NCBI GenBank assembly: GCA_040285825.1
Contig: JAUPSS010000001.1
Span: 62,001-126,000, forward strand
DNA from: Eukaryota sp. TZLM1-RC
Taxonomy: Eukaryota; Metamonada: BaSk clade
Reading direction: 5' to 3'
DNA: 64,000 nt
The notes under the pieces are model-generated. The model was given only the letters and a program-made list of their open reading frames with translations, was not told the DNA's origin and ran no database searches. Shown here one piece after another: positions 31,140 to 40,551 of this stretch (the stretch's first letter is position 1; every line of letters begins with the position of its first letter). The position numbers were made by a program, and so were the translations under genes.

Positions 31140-32590
31140 TCTATTCAAAATGTTTTTTTGTACTATTAATATAATTAATGACCTATATATCAACATCTAA
31201 ATAATCCATCTCTCCCAAAACAAAAACACTAGATGCAACTCTCTCATAGTGAGATCCAAGAGAAAGCAAAGCATCAGAAACCATCTTCAACATTCCCTTA
31301 AAAATGGAAAACACAATTCCATTTTCCCAAAACAATCTGTTGAAATTTCTCTTAGTTCTTCTCTTTACAATCATTTCAAAATCTGCCAAAAAACGTATAG
31401 CCGTTGGAGCAAGTGAACCAAATAGAGAAAACACAAACGGATACAAATTGTATTTTGCATGCTGTCGGCTGGACAATTTGGACAACGGTTCATTGTATAT
31501 TTTGATTTTGAAATTTTCAGCATTTGAAGGAGGATTATGATCTTCAGAATTAGCAAGCCTTTCATTTGGGACATCATAGGGATAAACAGACATTACATCC
31601 AATAAAATGAAGGTTCCATCTAATCCAGGTAATCTGACATCTCCTCTATTATTCTTTTGAAAATCATCTTCAGTATGAAATAAATTTGACAACAGAGGTT
31701 CCAAAAAGGATTCAATTCTATGAGACTTGCACATAAAATATAGTTGGTTTCTTACAGCATCGTGAACCTTGCTTCTAAGAGTAATAAAATGTTTACAATT
31801 TAACAAATGAGTAAATGTATTTTTTACGAGAACATTTATAAATTAAATTATGAGGTAAATAATCAGGCCAGAAAAAGGAACGAAATCTCATAGTCAAAGT
31901 CCAAGCAGAATCAGTTAAGAGAGTACCATAAACTTGAAAATTTTCTGTTACTAGGGCAGAAGATGTACTGTCACACACATCTTGTAAAAGATTGGCAAAA
32001 GCGGGATTCCTTTTTTGGCCAAGTCAAGTCTAACATCAAAATTTAAGCTTTCAAAAATCTTTGACAATTTTCGTTGAAGCGTTTTGCAGCAAAACTGTAA
32101 ATTTAAAAGAGATCGGTTTGGAATTTCCTGAATTCATTGAGGAAAACATTTGGTTCACATTTGTGGAGGCAATCTGTCATGTTCACAAGATAACTCATTC
32201 AAATATGGACTGCAACTAAGAACTAACAAATGAGAATCTTCAGGAAATCTACGAGAAAATTCATAAATAAAAATTCTTGCATCCATCCAAAAATGCTGAT
32301 TGACACAAAATAGAAAATTTTGTAAATCCAATACCACCCAAATTTGTTGAAGAAAATAAGTGATTTTTCAACATTCGTGGTTCTACATCCAATAAAGTGT
32401 CAAAAAAAAGAATTCTGTTCTCAATGAATGAAAGGAACCACAAAAATCTAATGCAATAAAAGAAGCCCAAGATCTGAAAATGTGGGTTATTCTCCTAGTA
32501 CAGCAAATTTTAAGCATAAAAACTTAATATGTTTTTGTAAATCTAAGGAAGAAATTGAATCAAGTTCAAATTTCATGTTTTCCAAAATAC
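31140..32590 (-). pseudogene. RLE-C non-LTR retrotransposon, 5' truncated and broken
   Basis: The best open piece (31183-31806) is the endonuclease end. It reads LNCKHFITLRSKVHDAVRN, then GDVRLPGLDGTFILLDVMSV (RGD..., D), then YNLYPFVFSLFGSLAPTAIR and FWENGIVFSIFK, ending YLDVDI. Upstream pieces to about 32520 match the RT thumb region of RLE-B (for example SHLLVLSCSPYLNELSC), with several stops. No RT catalytic motif is retained. A parallel RLE-C fragment at 43560-44440 has the same 5' limit. Confidence 0.7.
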
Positions 32591-32629
32591 TTTGTAATTC
32601 ATTTTGAATTTAAAATCTTGAAAACAAAA

Positions 32630-35040
32630 AAATATTTATTGAATTTGCACACTTAATTAAATTAACTCATAACAAATGGGACGACTATCATTGAACCAAG
32701 ATTTCATCTACAAAATCTTGATCTGCTTGCTGTCTAGTTAAAGCTTCTCCAATTCGATTGAAAAACCGAGGTAATCTATTAAAAATGGCAAATTGAATCC
32801 GTGAACGCCATAAAAAAATATCAAATCTTTTCATTGTTTTTTCTTGAACCATTTTTTGGAAGTCATTCAAAAAGTTTCTGCTTCATCTGATAATCTTCCA
32901 TGCATCGAAAATGGGAAAGCAATAAAAACCAGCTGTGTATTTCTATCAGCATTAGCCTCTTCAATATCTTTATCATATTGCATATGTTTTTCTTTTGCTT
33001 TAAAATCGAGAGCACTCACAGGATTAAGTTTTCTTCTGTGAACCTAAATATCTATTGCAATATTACATGAGACAAAGTCAACAATAGCTTCAGTATTATC
33101 AATTCAATCACAGTATACATCACCTCTATCATCGGAACTAAAATTATTCAGAGAAAGTGTTTCCTTCAGCAGAGGCTCTTTGGTTCACGATATTCTTGCA
33201 GTTTGTGCCATATTGAAAACAGTGTCTCTAAGAGCATCATGTAATGAAGAACGATAAGTTATCAATTTAGAGCAATTTAGAGCATGGCGCAAAGTGAGTT
33301 GAGGTGAATTCGAACAAATACATTTATCTTTTGATAATAATTGATCAATGGGGATGTTCAAATATAATCTCATTTTTGTTACAAATGTTTCATTAGTGGC
33401 ACACAACCCAAATCTTCGTGGTACAATAGTTACAAAAAGTTAAGAATCTGACGACTTGTTTTCACAAACACCCTTTTCCAATAACAATGAGTGAAGATCA
33501 TGATTTAAAACAGCCGAGCTGCATATATTATTATAAAGATCTTTTTCATACATTCCAGTCAATCGTTTCTGTAATGTTCGAAGAGTGTACTTCAAATTGA
33601 AAACATTTTTTTCTGGAATATTGCCATTGAATGATTGGGGAAAACATCAACACCATTTTTCTACATCAATTCTTGAAATTTCTTCATTTAATGCAAAAAC
33701 AGTGGAACTTTGCGTTGTCATCAATAAATCTTCCCAATCTGTAAATTTTTCGGAAAACTCAAAGATTGCATTTCTGCATCCACCAACAAAAGCACACGAG
33801 GTAAGAATAGAAGCCTTCGTCCACCCTAAACCACCATGATGTGGACTAAGGTAAGCATGATCTGGAATTTGAAACAATTTACATCCCAGTAATTGAGACA
33901 GAACTTTTGCACTTAACTCATTAAACTTTTGAGCCAAAGGACTAGTGACGAGAGGATTTGTAGATCGAAATATAAGATTGAAGTTGGAACTAAAACACAG
34001 TCTTATAATGGTAAATTTGATGTGTTTTTGTATATCTAAATTCATCATTTGGTCAATTTTGTCGGAAATTGAGTTCAACTTTTCAAACAATTTGTTGGTA
34101 ATTTCATCATTATTTCCTAAAAACGAACCCAAATGACGAATATCATCAATTGAATATAATTTGGCTTGAATTTCAATACCATCAACTATTGTGGAAACTG
34201 GAGAATTCGATAACAAAACACATTTAAGTAAATAAAGTCGGAGACCAATTTTGGTAAATAATTCTTTAAAACATACAGTTGCTTGTTTTACAATATTTAA
34301 ATCACCAATAAGAACAACATCATCCATGTATGCAATCATTTTAGCGAAGAAAACATCTCTTGAATTTGCAATAAAATAGGATGAATGGCCAAACAAAACA
34401 AAAGAGGTCCTAACGGATCTCCTTGTTTTACACCACTTGATGAACTCAAGATGGAATTACCAAAATGTAGATTAGAATTTGTGCTCTATGTTGATTGGAA
34501 ATACAGCATTAATTCCGGCATATATTGCAATAAAGCACCATGGATACTGCAAAGACTGAGTGAATTGAATGCATTACTAAAATCCAATGACATACAAACG
34601 TTGAATTCATTTTTGCGAAATAAAACATCTGTAGCAAATATCACTGAAGAGACTCCATCAGTGGTATTAATTCCATATTGAAAGGGTAATAAAATCTTTT
34701 TTGCTTTTTCATTGAACCTGCTTAAACAACAGGCAGAAAAAATATTTTGTAAGCTCTCAGTATCTGCAATAGGACGAACCTCCATTTTTGAATTTTTGAT
34801 AAGTGCAGTCAAACGAGAACTTCTTAATTCTTCTGGATATTTGAGTTGACCAGTCAATACTCTGTTGAAAAATTTGGTTAATAAAACAAGACAATCCTCT
34901 GAAGACATAATTGCGGCTTTTACATGATCAATAGAAATACCAGAAAGTCCGGCAGACTTAGCGCGTGTTCTGATTTTTATTCCCAAAAATACTTCTGATG
35001 CCACCAATGGATAATTTTCCCAGTAAGTTCCGTAAAAATT
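32630..35040 (-). mobile_element. RLE-B non-LTR retrotransposon, most complete copy
   Basis: 2.4-kb insertion flanked by TTGAAAACAAAA at 32618-32629 and 35041-35052 (12-bp duplication). Order on the minus strand: RT start (AGLSGISIDHVKAAIMSSED, VRPIADTESLQNIF, MSLDFSNAFNSL); catalytic AYMDDVVLIG at about 34330; thumb (SAKVLSQLLGCKLFQIPDHA, GGLGWTKASILTSCAFVGGC); CCHC knuckle CICSNSPQLTLRHALNC at about 33280; RSSLHDALRD; RGDVYCD; and tail FPFSMHGRLSDEAETF. Broken by frameshifts near 34480 and 33650 and several stops. 5' truncated; the 3' end reads CAAATTCAATAAATATT. The family is a restriction-like-endonuclease non-LTR element (R2/NeSL/CRE grade); exact clade unknown. Confidence 0.8.
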
Positions 35041-36542
35041 TTGAAAACAAAATTCAAGATTTTCAACAAAATTTGAATCTAAAAAAAGACGATGTCAAAC
35101 TAGTCCCATGCCATGGACTGCTACATTGTCAAAACAGTGAATGTGGCGTTTATTGGGATAGGGATGTTAACAGTGCTCTGAACATGTCCAGGAAATCTCT
35201 TAAACTTTTCTTCCTCAGAATTTGGTATTCAGGAAAATTTACTCATATTTTACGATCAACATCACCATCTATTTCTCTCAAATTTTGCAGAATTTTTAAT
35301 GAATTTAGAACAAAATTTTTGGCTAATTTGCTCGATATTGATTCTTCTTTTTTACGTAGTCATATTTTTGGTAGCACAGAATTGGGAGGCCTGGATTTTC
35401 ACAAATCAAGATATTTGTGTAAAGCCGCATTCATCGGTGGAGGAAAAAATTTTGTTTTTGAATTTTTGAAACGTTTTCCTGAAAACCAGCATTTAATAGA
35501 ATGTTGTGTTAGTGACTATTTAGTGTTCTTGCAGAGTGAGATTGAATGCATCTCTCCTCACATATGTTCCAAATGCTTCCCTGCTGATATTCAAGAAAAT
35601 CCTCCCAGAAGTTTGATTTCCTTGAAATTTGCATATGCTAAATTGCAAAAAAAGATATTAAAAGTTTTTGAAAACTTGAATTTCACTATTCGTTTTAGCT
35701 TGGCTAAAGAAAGGAATCCCGTTTTTGCAAACTTTTTAATTGACCTCAAGGATAGTAGCTCAAGTTGTCTTATTTCCCAGATTCCAAATGTATATGGTCT
35801 ATTATTAAATGATCATCAATGGACAACTGCCTTCAGGATGAGGTTTTTTCTGTGGCCATGTAGTGTGCCAAATGATTTGATTTGTTGCTGTGGTCAGCTC
35901 ATTAATCTGAATCATTTATTTAATTGCAAATTTAATGTTACATATCGCTCAGTTGTTCACGATGCTGTTAGAGACCAACTATACGCTATGTGCAAAAGTC
36001 ATCACATTGAAGCTTTTGTTGAACCACTTGTGCGAAGGTTGTCATCTGAAAATGAAGATGAAATTACTTTTGGGAAACGCCGTGCTGATTTAATTACCCC
36101 TGCGTGTGATGGTGTTATTAAAGTTGTTGATGTTGTCACTGTTGATGTTTGTAAAGACTCAGCAATTGACTTTGCTAAAAGAGATGAAACTGCACTTTGC
36201 TTTGCTGAAAAGAGCAAAATCAAGAAGTACAAAGAACCCTTATCTCAGCTAGAACGTGTTGAGCATGTCAACTATCAGTTGGTTCCATTTGCTGTTTCTC
36301 TTTTTGGTAACATTGGAATATCTGGCATTAAATTTCTTGAAGGTTTCAGAAATTTAATAAAAGAAAGAGCAGGAAAAGAATTGAACTTCAATTTCTGGCA
36401 CAATAGAATTGTTTTCAGTATTCTTAAAGCAATTCCAGAAATGTTGACCAAAGCACTGTTACAATTAGGAATAGAGTATGAAAATCGTGCGCTTAAAAAA
36501 TTTGATGATGTTGATGCGTGTATTGAAGATATTGAGTTCTAG
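34998..36542 (+). CDS. 514-residue chimeric ORF: Fanzor zinc ribbon fused to RLE-A endonuclease
   Basis: The open frame starts at an ATG inside the antisense of RLE-B. It crosses the Fanzor piece (VKLVPCHGLLHCQNSECG, WDRDVNSALNM) and runs without a stop into the RLE-A insertion. That part has thumb region SKRYL-like FHKSRYLCKAAFIGGGKNFV, a CCCGQLINLNHLFNC knuckle, YRSVVHDAVRD, KRRADLITPACDG, VVDVVTVD, FGNIGISGIKFLEGF and the end CIEDIEF. The RLE-A portion alone (from about 35194) is intact over about 449 residues, unusual here. Whether the fusion is ever expressed is unknown; accidental in-frame joining is the simplest explanation. Confidence 0.65.
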   Translation: MPPMDNFPSKFRKNFENKIQDFQQNLNLKKDDVKLVPCHGLLHCQNSECGVYWDRDVNSALNMSRKSLKLFFLRIWYSGKFTHILRSTSPSISLKFCRIFNEFRTKFLANLLDIDSSFLRSHIFGSTELGGLDFHKSRYLCKAAFIGGGKNFVFEFLKRFPENQHLIECCVSDYLVFLQSEIECISPHICSKCFPADIQENPPRSLISLKFAYAKLQKKILKVFENLNFTIRFSLAKERNPVFANFLIDLKDSSSSCLISQIPNVYGLLLNDHQWTTAFRMRFFLWPCSVPNDLICCCGQLINLNHLFNCKFNVTYRSVVHDAVRDQLYAMCKSHHIEAFVEPLVRRLSSENEDEITFGKRRADLITPACDGVIKVVDVVTVDVCKDSAIDFAKRDETALCFAEKSKIKKYKEPLSQLERVEHVNYQLVPFAVSLFGNIGISGIKFLEGFRNLIKERAGKELNFNFWHNRIVFSILKAIPEMLTKALLQLGIEYENRALKKFDDVDACIEDIEF

Positions 36543-36598
36543 TTTTTTGTTTAATGTTTTGTTAGCGTTGAAAATCAATTTCATTTTATAAAAAAAAT
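35194..36598 (+). mobile_element. RLE-A non-LTR retrotransposon, 5' truncated, with 12-bp TSD
   Basis: Inserted in Fanzor copy 3. Target duplication: ACATGTCCAGGA 35182-35193 and ACATGTACAGGA 36599-36610, one mismatch; copy 4 has ACATGTACAGGA uninterrupted, so the left flank mutated. The insertion begins within the RT thumb (no catalytic YxDD), carries an intact knuckle and endonuclease, and ends CATTTTATAAAAAAAAT, an A-rich 3' end typical of target-primed reverse transcription. Confidence 0.85.
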
Positions 36599-36808
36599 AC
36601 ATGTACAGGATTACGTACTCTCATATTCATAATAATTGTAGACCAATGGTAATGCAACGCTCAGGGAGTGTGATTGTGGGAAAGAAAGTTTAAAGTATTA
36701 GATTCCAGTTTTTTTAAAAAAAAAACAGTATTAGATTTAAGATTTGTTAGTATAAATAGAAACATGCAATTCTTGAGTTGACAAACTTGACATTGCAATT
36801 TCTGTCTC

Positions 36809-38029
36809 ATGTGTCCGAACAACCACTTTCTTTCAAATGAAGAATACCATGACTGGAGATTCAAGAAAGCTACGATCTTTGCCTTGTCATCACCCACAGA
36901 CTATAGTTCCTTCTCCATACCACCGAGCCAGGAAGAGGATCCATCCACCTTTTCTCTTCCACCAACGCCCCCAAGACCATTCATCTTCCCACCGCCTGGT
37001 TTTGATGGAATACCACTTGAATCACTTTCAACACTTTCTGCTCATGCTCAATCAGTTATTAATGACCTCTTTCATACTTGTTCCTTTGACGGCTTTATTG
37101 CTGATCCCTGGAAACTGGTACACGTCATCTGTGTTGCTGATGATGACTATCACGATAGACCCACTTCCGATCCTAAACAATATGATTGGAAGAACAGAAT
37201 AGAGTCTTCCATTCAGTTTGACTCTTTCAAGTACGTCTTTCTTCATTCGTCTGCTTACAGGGTCTTCTCATCTTTACAAACTAAACGGTTAGCAAAAGTG
37301 GTTTCTCCAAAGATTTCAGTTCTAAATAGAGGTTATTTTCCCTGCAATTCCATAAGTGCCGGTAAAATGAGATGTCCAGAGATTTCCAGGACTTTGTCTC
37401 TATTAAGTCTAAATAGAGACTCTTTTTATTGCGGATTACTCGACTTGGACATTGGCTTTGGTACTGTTCTCCATAGTAGCGTCAAAGCCACCCTTAAATC
37501 GTATTCTGTTGCGGGTAGTTTATTATCCCTTTGTTTAGATTCATTGAACGATAGAAGAGCAATTTTCTTTGGTCCTTGTGGTGCTATTGATGGCCTGACA
37601 CCTATAAGTTTGACTAGCAATGGTCTGGGCCTGATCTCTGGTGATCCTCTGCATAGGTTGATTTATCTTTTGGTCTTGGATCCTTTGGTGTCGTTTATCC
37701 ACAAATGTAGGCCTTCATTTGGTATTGAATTTAAAGATTTTCATTTTGACATTATCTTGTTTAGTGGTCAATTGCTTTTCATATCAAAGGATATCAAGTC
37801 AATGAAAAAGCTCATTAACAAGATAATTGATTACTGTCATTCGGTAGGCATTCTTCTACAACCACAATTACTGTATTGTTCCCATTTCGATCGAGGTGTT
37901 AACAGTAAATCCGGTATTAGCTTGAGTAATATTGAGAAGGAAACGCTTGAACTTCCAATGATCACATCTAGGGTGGTCAGCCAATTTCCCCTAGCCCAAC
38001 CTTTATTAGAATTAGGATTGGTTAAATAA
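36809..38029 (+). CDS. Reverse-transcriptase-like protein with altered active site, intact
   Basis: 406 residues without a stop, start ATG at 36809. Residues 1-65 are hydrophilic and Pro-rich (FSLPPTPPRPFIFPPPGFDG). From about 155 the order of non-LTR RT blocks can be followed: KRLAKVVSPKISVLNRGYF (block 2a/3-like), GLLDLDIGFGTVLHSSVKAT (block A; family LDi.kAFDtV), SNGLGLISGDPLHRLIYLLV (block B; family GvrQGDPLSplLF), FDIILFSGQLLFISKDI (block C; family y.FADDlvl) and CHSVGILLQPQLLYC (block D). The catalytic FADD is FSGQ, so both essential Asp are gone. No knuckle or endonuclease follows. An intact frame with a dead site among decayed relics suggests a host-domesticated protein; a young inactive copy is the alternative. 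It starts 116 bp after the Fanzor tail. Confidence 0.6.
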   Translation: MCPNNHFLSNEEYHDWRFKKATIFALSSPTDYSSFSIPPSQEEDPSTFSLPPTPPRPFIFPPPGFDGIPLESLSTLSAHAQSVINDLFHTCSFDGFIADPWKLVHVICVADDDYHDRPTSDPKQYDWKNRIESSIQFDSFKYVFLHSSAYRVFSSLQTKRLAKVVSPKISVLNRGYFPCNSISAGKMRCPEISRTLSLLSLNRDSFYCGLLDLDIGFGTVLHSSVKATLKSYSVAGSLLSLCLDSLNDRRAIFFGPCGAIDGLTPISLTSNGLGLISGDPLHRLIYLLVLDPLVSFIHKCRPSFGIEFKDFHFDIILFSGQLLFISKDIKSMKKLINKIIDYCHSVGILLQPQLLYCSHFDRGVNSKSGISLSNIEKETLELPMITSRVVSQFPLAQPLLELGLVK

Positions 38030-38569
38030 AATTGTTTTATTTGTCGTTTTTTATTCTTTTTTTATCAGATTTTTAGTTTTTTTAACCTAGGGTGATTGAC
38101 TTGCTAAAGAATATCTGATTATTTTGTTACTCTTATCAGAAAGATCAATAATTTCACGATTATTTTTGAAAGCGGTTGTCTCAGGAATTAGACTTATTTT
38201 TGACTCTTCCTTTTGCCCGCACCCATGAAGAGGAAGCACCATTGATTAATTTGCAGAAAATTCATAGGTTTTGCTGAATATATATTTAAATCACCACAAG
38301 TATTGATTGGTGATTTAGAACTTGACTTCACATTCAATTTGAATCAAAGAGATTATTCAAATCAACTATTTAAACAAAATTAACGTCCATACGTTGAACA
38401 ATTTTTGTTAAGAAAACGTTGAATTAGTGTGCTCATATAGAGCTTTTAATTTGTCGTTTTCGATTCCAAAAAAAGAAACTATAAGTTGAAAGTAAAACTA
38501 TGTAATTGAGAAGAAAAAACAATTCTTGGAACATGTTCAGTAAATGCCTTGATAACAGAAGTCTGTTCT
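38030..38569. other. No gene seen
   Basis: AT-rich sequence between the RT-like gene and an RLE-D fragment. Short matches to RT coding sequence may be present but no frame can be followed. Confidence 0.4.
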
Positions 38570-39420
38570 TATTTGTTTTGAAGACCTGGATTTTTCTAAA
38601 CGACTTAGTGTGACTAAGATTAATAATCCCGTCTTTGCTGCCTTTTTATCAGACATCCAGAACTGTACTAGTTTAATATCTCAGCAACCAAGGCCATTTG
38701 GTCTTCACTTAACAATGAAGCTTGGAAACAAAACATGCGGTTGAGATTAGGAATGTATCCAAGTGGTCTTTTGGACAATTCTTATTGTATTTGTAACAAA
38801 AAACCTACTGCCAATTTCCGTCATATTGTGAGCTGTAAGAAATTTCTCCAATATAGGTCAGTTCTACATAATGCCGTTCGTGATGTGACATATGAGATGT
38901 TCAAATGTTACTATTTTAGTTGCAAAGCAGAAACTTTGTTGAAGCATCATAGTGATGATAATCTGTTTAATTCACGTCGAGGTGATTTAATTGCTCCTTT
39001 TGTGGATTCCTCTCAAGTTGTTGTTGATTTCACTACAGTTGATCCCTTTGCTTTTGTTTATCGCAATGATGTTTTACTTAGTACTAATGGTCATATGAGC
39101 AAGGGTGAAGATCGTAAGAGAGATAAATATACTGAAATATTAAATGATTTAAATAAGAACCTTTACTCGAAGTTTTCGTTTGTTCCTTTTGTCTTTTCGA
39201 TTTTTGGCAATATTGGACAATCTGCCTTGAATTTCATCAATGATTTTGGTAATTTATGTCGTTCAAGTGGTAAGAATTTTGCAGAGAATTTATGGAAAAA
39301 TCGTATCATTTTCGCTTTGTACAGAAGTGTTCCCAAGTACTTGCGTTGAATGATGTCCAAACTTTATAAGGATTCATCAAGAGTTGGCGTGGAGAATTTA
39401 GTTTCTTATGTGTTTTAGTT
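38570..39420 (+). mobile_element. RLE-D non-LTR retrotransposon, 3' fragment
   Basis: 5'-truncated copy. A first frame encodes FEDLDFSKRLSVTKINNPVF and SLISQQPRPFGLHL, matching the RLE-A thumb (NFTIRFSLAKERNPVF; SCLISQIPNVYGLLL). After a frameshift the endonuclease ORF follows. The sequence after the stop is T-rich and ends near AATAAATTTTTTTT. No target duplication was identified. Confidence 0.65.
38735..39349 (+). CDS. Retrotransposon restriction-like endonuclease, RLE-D, open frame
   Basis: 204 residues. CCHC knuckle CICNKKPTANFRHIVSC (C-x-C-x8-H-x4-C); then YRSVLHNAVRD, matching the R..H(D/N) motif; then RRGDLIAPFVDSSQVVVDF with TTVD, the PD...D-type catalytic core; then a KRDKYTE segment supplying a possible Lys. 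The C-terminus has FVPFVFSIFGNIGQSALNF and LWKNRIIFALYR, shared by all five subfamilies. In R2-like elements this nuclease nicks the DNA target for target-primed reverse transcription. Without an RT the fragment is not an autonomous element. Confidence 0.7.
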   Translation: MRLRLGMYPSGLLDNSYCICNKKPTANFRHIVSCKKFLQYRSVLHNAVRDVTYEMFKCYYFSCKAETLLKHHSDDNLFNSRRGDLIAPFVDSSQVVVDFTTVDPFAFVYRNDVLLSTNGHMSKGEDRKRDKYTEILNDLNKNLYSKFSFVPFVFSIFGNIGQSALNFINDFGNLCRSSGKNFAENLWKNRIIFALYRSVPKYLR

Positions 39421-39765
39421 TGTTTTGTTTATATTTGATTCTTCGAAGAATAAATTTTTTTTATTAAAAATTATACAAAATAATTTTTTATATAAAAACT
39501 TGATCTCTCAACCATTGAAATAACAAATTCTCTCTACCTATTCGGAACTGTTCTTGAATAACAAAACTTTTTAATTAATTTTTCAGCAATGGAGTCAATT
39601 AACAAACAAACAGAAAAAAAATCACAGTAAATTGGTATAAAAAGAGTTTGTTGAATTATTGCAAGTAGAAGGGTCTCAAATAGGAGAGGTCGAACATATT
39701 AGAAACATTGGATAAGGGAACAACACTTTTCTAAATTGAATCTCTCCTTTCAAACATTTGTAGCA

Positions 39766-40023
39766 ATGAGCAAACAAAGCGAGAAACACGAACGACTCAA
39801 GGCTTGTTCTTCTGCACTGGACTACTATGAAAAGACCTATAGACCTCTTCACTTGATATCTGAAGATAACACTTGCTGTTCCAGGTGCTTAAAATGTCAA
39901 TGTCTGTGTTGCTGTGGATGCTCTTGCTTCTGGGTTAGCTTTGTCTTCTTTCTCATCCTGCTTCTTATACTAGGATTTGTCTTTTGGAGTGATCTTAAAC
40001 CTCTTTTAGATAAATGGATATAA
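39766..40023 (+). CDS. Small Cys-rich single-pass membrane protein
   Basis: 85 residues from the ATG at 39766. A charged N-terminus (about 40 residues) with SALDYYEKTYRPLHL is followed by a dense Cys block (CCSRCLKCQCLCCCGCSCFW) and a hydrophobic helix (VSFVFFLILLLILGFVFW), then a short tail SDLKPLLDKWI. Clustered Cys next to a membrane helix suggests palmitoylation or metal binding; this is inference. No family recognised. The composition and clean frame support a real gene. Confidence 0.55.
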   Translation: MSKQSEKHERLKACSSALDYYEKTYRPLHLISEDNTCCSRCLKCQCLCCCGCSCFWVSFVFFLILLLILGFVFWSDLKPLLDKWI

Positions 40024-40029
40024 TGTTTT

Positions 40030-40551
40030 CCTCGTGTTAGTTTGCCGTTCATAGCTGTATAGTATCTGTAAAGTGTGTATTTTAGTCTTTTTTATTCCAC
40101 TTTGTCATCGACAATACGTGCAGTCAGGTAAGCATAGTCTTCAGCAGGTTGTGTTTGCTCTTATTCGGATAGAAATGAGTTTCAAAAAGAGAAAAATGAT
40201 AGAAACAATAGTCAAATACTGAATCTAAAAACTATAAAAAATGATGTTTACATTAGAGGTTGATATGAATTACAAAATGGAACTAAACAATATAACAAGA
40301 AAGTGGAAGTTTTCCTCTAACAAAGTGATTCTTATTGAAGGTTCCGAACTACAGCTTCCAAAAACAGTTGATTGAAACTATTCACTTATTGTTGAACATT
40401 GTATAGCAATTGCAATAGTGCCAAGACAATTGCCTCATTTCAAAACTCAATCTTTCTAACAAACACAGGGAACATGAACAGAAAAATTATCACTAATTGT
40501 GGGGTTGTATAGAGAGTATTGAAACAAATTGTTCAAGTGAAGGTAAAAAGA
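40030..40551. other. No gene seen; GDH upstream region
   Basis: AT-rich non-coding sequence up to the right arm of the inverted duplication. Confidence 0.5.

Larger units (their letters stand above)
32592..36693 (+). pseudogene. Fanzor-type nuclease relic, copy 3, split by two retrotransposons
   Basis: Three plus-strand pieces, 32592-32629, 35041-35193 and 36599-36693, line up in order with the uninterrupted copy 4 (45843-46098). The middle piece encodes KKDDVKLVPCHGLLHCQ and ECGVYWDRDVNSALNM, the zinc-ribbon plus RuvC-III signature. The last piece encodes YRITYSHIHNNCRPMVMQRS and a stop. An RLE-B copy occupies the first gap and an RLE-A copy the second, each with a 12-bp target duplication. 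Only the 3' end of the nuclease gene is present. Confidence 0.75.
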
